A stretch of DNA of 64,000 nt, taken from assembly GCA_038530285.1 (NCBI GenBank), contig JBCBCY010000013.1, forward strand, positions 42,365 to 106,364, read 5' to 3'. Made by a program: the position numbers and the translations under genes. The notes beneath the pieces were generated by a model. The model searched no databases, was not told the origin of the DNA, and saw only the letters and a list, made by a program, of their open reading frames with translations. The stretch comes from JASJAR01 sp038530285 (lineage in GTDB: Bacteria; Pseudomonadota; Alphaproteobacteria; Rhodobacterales; Rhodobacteraceae). Of the stretch, positions 60,482 through 64,000 are shown piece after piece (the stretch's first letter is position 1; every line of letters starts with the position of its first letter).

Positions 60482-62362
60482 TTGCAGGACTTTCTGCTCC
60501 AAGCGACGATATATCTGGCCGCAGCCGTGGTTGCGGTCCCGATTGCCGTGCGCTTCGGTTTGGGGTCGGTGCTGGGCTATTTGCTTGCGGGGATCTTTCT
60601 GGGTCAAATGCTTGGACTGGGACAGGAAACCCAGGACCTGCAGCATTTTGCAGAATTCGGCGTTGTGATGATGCTGTTTCTCATCGGGTTGGAGCTTGAA
60701 CCCAAGGCCCTGTGGGACATGCGCCACCGATTGTTGGGCCTTGGCGGTGCGCAGGTAATCTTGACCATGGCGGCGGTGTTCGGCCTGGTGACGCTGATGG
60801 GTCTCGCCTGGCAGACGGCACTTGCGGTCTCGATGGTGCTGGCGCTGTCGTCAACCGCGATCGTGCTGCAAACCTTGAACGAAAAGGGGCTGATGCAAAC
60901 GCCGGGCGGGCGGTCATCGTTTTCGGTGCTTTTGACCCAGGACATCGCCGTTATCCCCATGCTTGCGGTTCTGCCGCTTTTGGCGGTCGCGGCCCCTTTG
61001 CAGTTGAACCAGGACGGGTCGATGGCCCGGGTCGCCGATCTGGACGATGCCCACCACCACGTCAGCCTTGTGGCCGATCTGCCCGCATGGGGCGTGACAA
61101 TGGTGACCCTGGGCGCGGTCGCAGCCGTGATCCTGTTTGGTGTTTTCCTGGTCCACCCCCTCTTTCGGTTTGTCCACGCCGCGCGCCTGCGTGAGCTTTA
61201 CACCGCCTTTGCATTGCTGATTGTCGTGGGCATCTCGGTTGTGATGGGGTTGGTGGGTCTCTCACCTGCACTTGGTGCATTTCTGGCCGGCGTGGTTCTG
61301 GCGAACTCAGAGTTCCGCCATCAGCTGGAATCCGACATCGCGCCTTTCAAGGGCCTGCTCTTGGGCCTGTTTTTCATCACGGTTGGGGCGGGCATCAACT
61401 TCACCGTGTTCTTTTCGCGGCCCTTCGAAATTCTGGGCATGACCCTTGCGCTGATGCTGGTCAAAGGGGTGGTTCTGTACGGATTGGCACTGGCGTTCCG
61501 ACTGCGCGGACGCGACCGCTGGCTATTCACGCTTGGTCTTGCGCAAGCCGGTGAGTTTGGTTTTGTGCTGGTGGCGTTTTCGCTGCAAACACAAGTCTTG
61601 ACCCCGGGCCAGGGTCAAACGCTGTTGCTGATCGTGGCCCTGTCCATGCTGCTGACGCCGCTGGTGTTCATCGGGTATGAACAATTGTCCAAGCGCCTGA
61701 CCGATCATGGCCCTGATGACACCCACGATGAGATTGACGAACCCAGTGATGTGATCGTGGCGGGCATTGGTCGGTTCGGGCAGGTCGTCAACCGACTGAT
61801 CCAGCTTGGCGGCCACAAGACCACCGTGCTCGACAACAACCTTGAGACCATAAAGCTGATGCGCCAATTCGGCTTTAAGGGTTTTTTCGGCGATCCAACT
61901 CAGCCCGATATGCTCCACGCTGCGGGGCTTGCGACCGCCAAAGTGCTGGTCGTGGCCGTTGATAACAAGGCAGACGCCATCCGCCTGGTGACCTATGCGC
62001 GCAGCCAGCGGCCCGATCTGCACATCGTTGCGCGTGCCCATGACCGGGTTCACACCTATGAGCTTTATCAAGCGGGTGCCGACAAGATCGTACGCGAGAT
62101 GTTCGATGCCTCCCTCAGGGCGGGTCGCTACGCGCTTGAAGGGTTGGGCATGACCGATTTCGAGGCGGGCGATCTGGAACATTTCCTGTTCCGCAAAGAC
62201 CGTGAAAACCTGCGCGAACTGGCCGCCCTCTGGGACCCGGACCGCCCCATGTCTGAAAATGAAGCGTTTATCACCCGCTCGCGGGAATTGAATGCCGAAC
62301 TGGAAGCTGCCCTTGTGCGCGCCTTGCACGAAGATGACGACCCCAAAACCAACGCCGGTTAG
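60482..62362 (+). CDS. Kef-type monovalent cation:proton antiporter (CPA2) with TrkA-N domain
   Basis: A 626-residue inner-membrane K+/H+-type antiporter. About 12 hydrophobic segments (1-400) include GLSPALGAFLAGVVLANSEFRHQ and LGLFFITVGAGINF typical of KefB/C. The cytoplasmic C-terminus has a TrkA-N Rossmann domain (VIVAGIGRFGQVVNRLIQLGG, about 420-545) that binds NAD(H) or glutathione conjugates in homologues. Starts at TTG 60482 with AAAGGA upstream. No KefF/KefG-like partner is encoded nearby. Confidence 0.9.
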   Translation: MQDFLLQATIYLAAAVVAVPIAVRFGLGSVLGYLLAGIFLGQMLGLGQETQDLQHFAEFGVVMMLFLIGLELEPKALWDMRHRLLGLGGAQVILTMAAVFGLVTLMGLAWQTALAVSMVLALSSTAIVLQTLNEKGLMQTPGGRSSFSVLLTQDIAVIPMLAVLPLLAVAAPLQLNQDGSMARVADLDDAHHHVSLVADLPAWGVTMVTLGAVAAVILFGVFLVHPLFRFVHAARLRELYTAFALLIVVGISVVMGLVGLSPALGAFLAGVVLANSEFRHQLESDIAPFKGLLLGLFFITVGAGINFTVFFSRPFEILGMTLALMLVKGVVLYGLALAFRLRGRDRWLFTLGLAQAGEFGFVLVAFSLQTQVLTPGQGQTLLLIVALSMLLTPLVFIGYEQLSKRLTDHGPDDTHDEIDEPSDVIVAGIGRFGQVVNRLIQLGGHKTTVLDNNLETIKLMRQFGFKGFFGDPTQPDMLHAAGLATAKVLVVAVDNKADAIRLVTYARSQRPDLHIVARAHDRVHTYELYQAGADKIVREMFDASLRAGRYALEGLGMTDFEAGDLEHFLFRKDRENLRELAALWDPDRPMSENEAFITRSRELNAELEAALVRALHEDDDPKTNAG

Positions 62363-62371
62363 GGGCGCAAG

Positions 62372-62401
62372 AAAAGGGCCGCCGCGTCTGTGCGACGGCC
62401 C
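62372..62401 (-). terminator. intrinsic terminator of carD
   Basis: Stem GGGCCGCCGC/GCGACGGCCC (one mismatch) with a 6-nt loop; followed on the minus strand by TTTTCTT. It may also end the convergent kef transcript. Confidence 0.8.
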
Positions 62402-62419
62402 CATGTGGAGTGTTTGAAA

Positions 62420-62929
62420 TCAGGCCGCGCGACTGATCAAAACGCTGTCGACCTGCTTTTGTGCTTCGGTTTCATCTGACCCGGCAACAGCGGCCACTTC
62501 GCGGGTCAACCGCTCAAGTGCAGCTTCGTAAAGCTGGCGTTCCGAATAGCTTTGCTCGCGCTGGTCATCGGCGCGGTGAAGGTCGCGCACAACTTCGGCA
62601 ATCGCGATGAGATCGCCCGAATTGATCTTCTGTTCGTATTCTTGCGCACGGCGCGACCACATCGCCCGTTTGACCTTGGCTTTGCCTTTCAGCGTCGTCA
62701 TCGCCTTTGACACGACGTCAGGCGAGGACAGCGACCGCATCCCGACCTCGGTTGCCTTGTTCGTTGGCACGCGCAGGGTCATCTTGTCTTTCTCAAACGA
62801 GATGACAAAAAGCTCCAGTTCAAACCCGGCCACTTCCTGCTTTTCAATCGAAACAATCTTGCCCACGCCGTGGGCCGGATAGACCACGAAGTCATTGGGA
62901 CGAAACTCGGATTTAGCGGTCTTGCTCAT
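62420..62929 (-). CDS. carD: CarD family RNA polymerase-binding transcription factor
   Basis: A 169-residue protein that binds the RNA polymerase beta lobe through a Tudor-like domain (DFVVYPAHGVGKIVSIEKQEV, about 12-70) and stabilises open complexes at many promoters, including rRNA promoters. The helical C-terminus (VVSKAMTTLKGKAKVKRAMWSRRAQEYEQKI) contacts upstream DNA. It is essential in mycobacteria and activates about half of promoters in Rhodobacter. The ATG before SKTAKSEF follows AAAGGACA. Confidence 0.94.
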   Translation of the reverse strand: MSKTAKSEFRPNDFVVYPAHGVGKIVSIEKQEVAGFELELFVISFEKDKMTLRVPTNKATEVGMRSLSSPDVVSKAMTTLKGKAKVKRAMWSRRAQEYEQKINSGDLIAIAEVVRDLHRADDQREQSYSERQLYEAALERLTREVAAVAGSDETEAQKQVDSVLISRAA

Positions 62930-63125
62930 ATTCTGTGTTGTCCTTTTCGACCATTCCACCGGCGACAAAAATTCCGCCGGGAGCATCGAAATCCTCCCGC
63001 CGGTGCACATTGTTCGCCAAGCCCAATGCCTGCTGCACTGCGGCTATTCAAGGACCATTGTAACAGATTCTCGACCCTTTTCCAAGACGAGCGGGTTGGA
63101 CCCGCTTTTCGGCCTGGGGTGCGGC

Positions 63126-63461
63126 TCAGCCGCCTTCGCCGGCGGCTTCGGACAAAAGCTCCATCTTGTCCGGTTTGCCGTCCATATCGTCAGCCGTAGG
63201 CAAGGGGTCTTTTTTGGTGATGATCACCGGCCAAGCTTCTGAGTACTTGCGATTGAACTCGACCCACTTTTCCATGTCCGGTTCCGTATCGGGCCGGATC
63301 GCGTCCGCCGGACATTCCGGCTCACACACGCCGCAATCGATGCATTCATCGGGGTGGATCACCAACATGTTCTCGCCTTCGTAGAAGCAGTCCACGGGGC
63401 AGACTTCCACGCAATCGGTGTATTTGCAGGCGATGCAGTTTTCCGTAACGACGTACGTCAT
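63126..63461 (-). CDS. fdxA: ferredoxin FdxA (7Fe, 3Fe-4S plus 4Fe-4S type)
   Basis: A 111-residue electron carrier. ENCIACKYTDCVEVCPVDCFYEG and CIDCGVCEPECPAD provide two ligand sets, the first with the Cys spacing of 3Fe/4Fe ferredoxins (CxxCxxxxCxxxC). The C-terminal extension (KWVEFNRKYSEAWPVI) is typical of the alphaproteobacterial FdxA. The electron partner is unknown. It lies between S4 and carD genes, as in other Rhodobacterales. Confidence 0.94.
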   Translation of the reverse strand: MTYVVTENCIACKYTDCVEVCPVDCFYEGENMLVIHPDECIDCGVCEPECPADAIRPDTEPDMEKWVEFNRKYSEAWPVIITKKDPLPTADDMDGKPDKMELLSEAAGEGG

Positions 63462-63511
63462 TGATCCATCCGGGATGTTGTCCGAAAGTCTAGCTAGACC
63501 ATGTCAGGGGC

Positions 63512-63871
63512 TCATTCAAGCGGGCGGTCTTTGAGAAATTCCGCATCGCGGCGTTCTTTCTTCCTGGGGCGCGGCCCCACGCGAGGAGGCGGTTTTTCCA
63601 CCGGTGGCGAATGGTCCACATAAAGCCCTTGTGCTTCAGCTGCCGGGCCCCGTCGGTGCCCAAGTGCTGCAATCTCAACCACGCGGATTTGGCGGGCCTG
63701 TGCGAAGGTCAGCGTATCGCCGACCACCACCGCGCTTGCGGGTTTCGACACCTTGACGCCGTTGATCCGCAGATGGCCCGCGCTCACCACCTCGCTCGCC
63801 TTGGCGCGGGATTTGAAAAACCGCGCCTGATACAGCCATTTGTCGACCCGGATGCGCGCGGGCGCGGTCAG
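63512..63871 (-). CDS. S4-domain RNA-binding protein (HslR-like), apparent CTG start
   Basis: A 119-residue protein with an S4 domain: IRVDKWLYQARFFKSRAKASEVVSAGHLRINGVKV, then a basic C-terminus (PPRVGPRPRKKERR). HslR (Hsp15) binds stalled 50S subunits carrying nascent chains. The frame from ATG or GTG would begin only at 63790, in the middle of the S4 fold. Extending upstream, the only plausible start is CTG 63871, with AAGGA six to seven bases before it, overlapping the TGA of the upstream helicase gene (CTGA). I therefore call a CTG start. Confidence 0.7.
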   Translation of the reverse strand: MTAPARIRVDKWLYQARFFKSRAKASEVVSAGHLRINGVKVSKPASAVVVGDTLTFAQARQIRVVEIAALGHRRGPAAEAQGLYVDHSPPVEKPPPRVGPRPRKKERRDAEFLKDRPLE

Positions 63872-64000
63872 GTCTTGTCCTTCAGCCCCATCAGGGCGGC
63901 GGCAAACGGGTTGTTCGGGTCGATCTGCTTTTCTTTCTTGGGCGGGGCAGAAGAGAATTTCTTCGGCCCAGCTTCCCGTGGTTTGCCTTTGCCCTTGCCT
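63868..64000 (-). CDS. C-terminal end of a helicase-like gene (cut by the window edge)
   Basis: The last 43 codons of a minus-strand gene: basic Lys/Pro-rich tail KPREAGPKKFSSAPPKKEKQ ending DPNNPFAAALMGLKDKT. In Rhodobacterales a DEAD/DEAH-type (SUV3-like) helicase with such a tail usually precedes the S4-fdxA-carD genes; this assignment comes from gene order, not from helicase motifs, which lie outside the window. Confidence 0.6.
   Translation of the reverse strand, partial: GKGKGKPREAGPKKFSSAPPKKEKQIDPNNPFAAALMGLKDKT

Overview
The window looks like the chromosome of a marine-type Rhodobacteraceae (Roseobacter-group alphaproteobacterium). It has high GC and dense operons with 4-bp ATGA overlaps. 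It carries housekeeping blocks typical of Rhodobacterales (hisB-H-A-F-E, rlmB, carD, fdxA, an S4 protein behind a helicase), many TRAP and ABC solute transporters, a DMSP-demethylase-like gene, and a cuckoo-type anti-Shine-Dalgarno small RNA. No phage, transposase, CRISPR array or rRNA operon is visible.

Region 1 (1-13 kb) holds mrp (apbC), a cuckoo sRNA, a UvrD/PcrA helicase, an FMN alpha-hydroxyacid dehydrogenase, an ankyrin-like protein, pyruvate carboxylase, a DUF2314 lipoprotein-like or secreted protein, tRNA-Gly(GCC) and a fatty acid desaturase. Region 2 (12.5-18.8 kb) is a GntR regulator followed, on the opposite strand, by a TRAP transporter (dctPQM), a gamma-glutamyltransferase-family enzyme and a TauE exporter. 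Similar TTGTATRCA-type palindromes lie before both the regulator and the transport operon. Region 3 (19-22.9 kb) is a flavin aromatic hydroxylase and a maleylacetate reductase divergent from a LysR regulator.

Region 4 (22.9-39.7 kb) is a large catabolic island. An IclR regulator is divergent from a ten-gene rightward run: cyclase-family hydrolase, cupin, SDR, 3-hydroxyacyl-CoA-dehydrogenase-like enzyme, five-gene LIV-type ABC importer and BKACE (beta-keto acid cleavage enzyme). Facing it is a leftward operon of DUF2182, DUF1326, acyl-CoA ligase and a DmdA-type demethylase. A GntR-crotonase pair and a class III aminotransferase follow. The enzyme order suggests import of a beta-hydroxy acid, oxidation to a beta-keto acid, and acetyl-CoA-dependent cleavage, as known for carnitine. 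The neighbouring DmdA raises the untested idea of a sulfonium analogue.

Region 5 (40-44 kb) is a TAXI-type TRAP transporter with a universal stress protein. Region 6 (44.2-49 kb) is the histidine cluster interleaved with opposite-strand small secreted proteins. Region 7 (49-54 kb) contains a YHS protein, a zinc-ribbon protein, rlmB, tRNA-Tyr with an exact 91-bp tandem duplication of its 3' half, and a copA-cueR copper operon with a 19-bp-spacer MerR-type promoter. Region 8 (54-64 kb) contains a glycosyltransferase-like gene, a PAS protein, metY, a SIMPL protein, a large Ala/Pro-rich membrane protein, a Kef-type antiporter, carD, fdxA, an S4 protein with an apparent CTG start, and the end of a helicase gene cut by the window edge.
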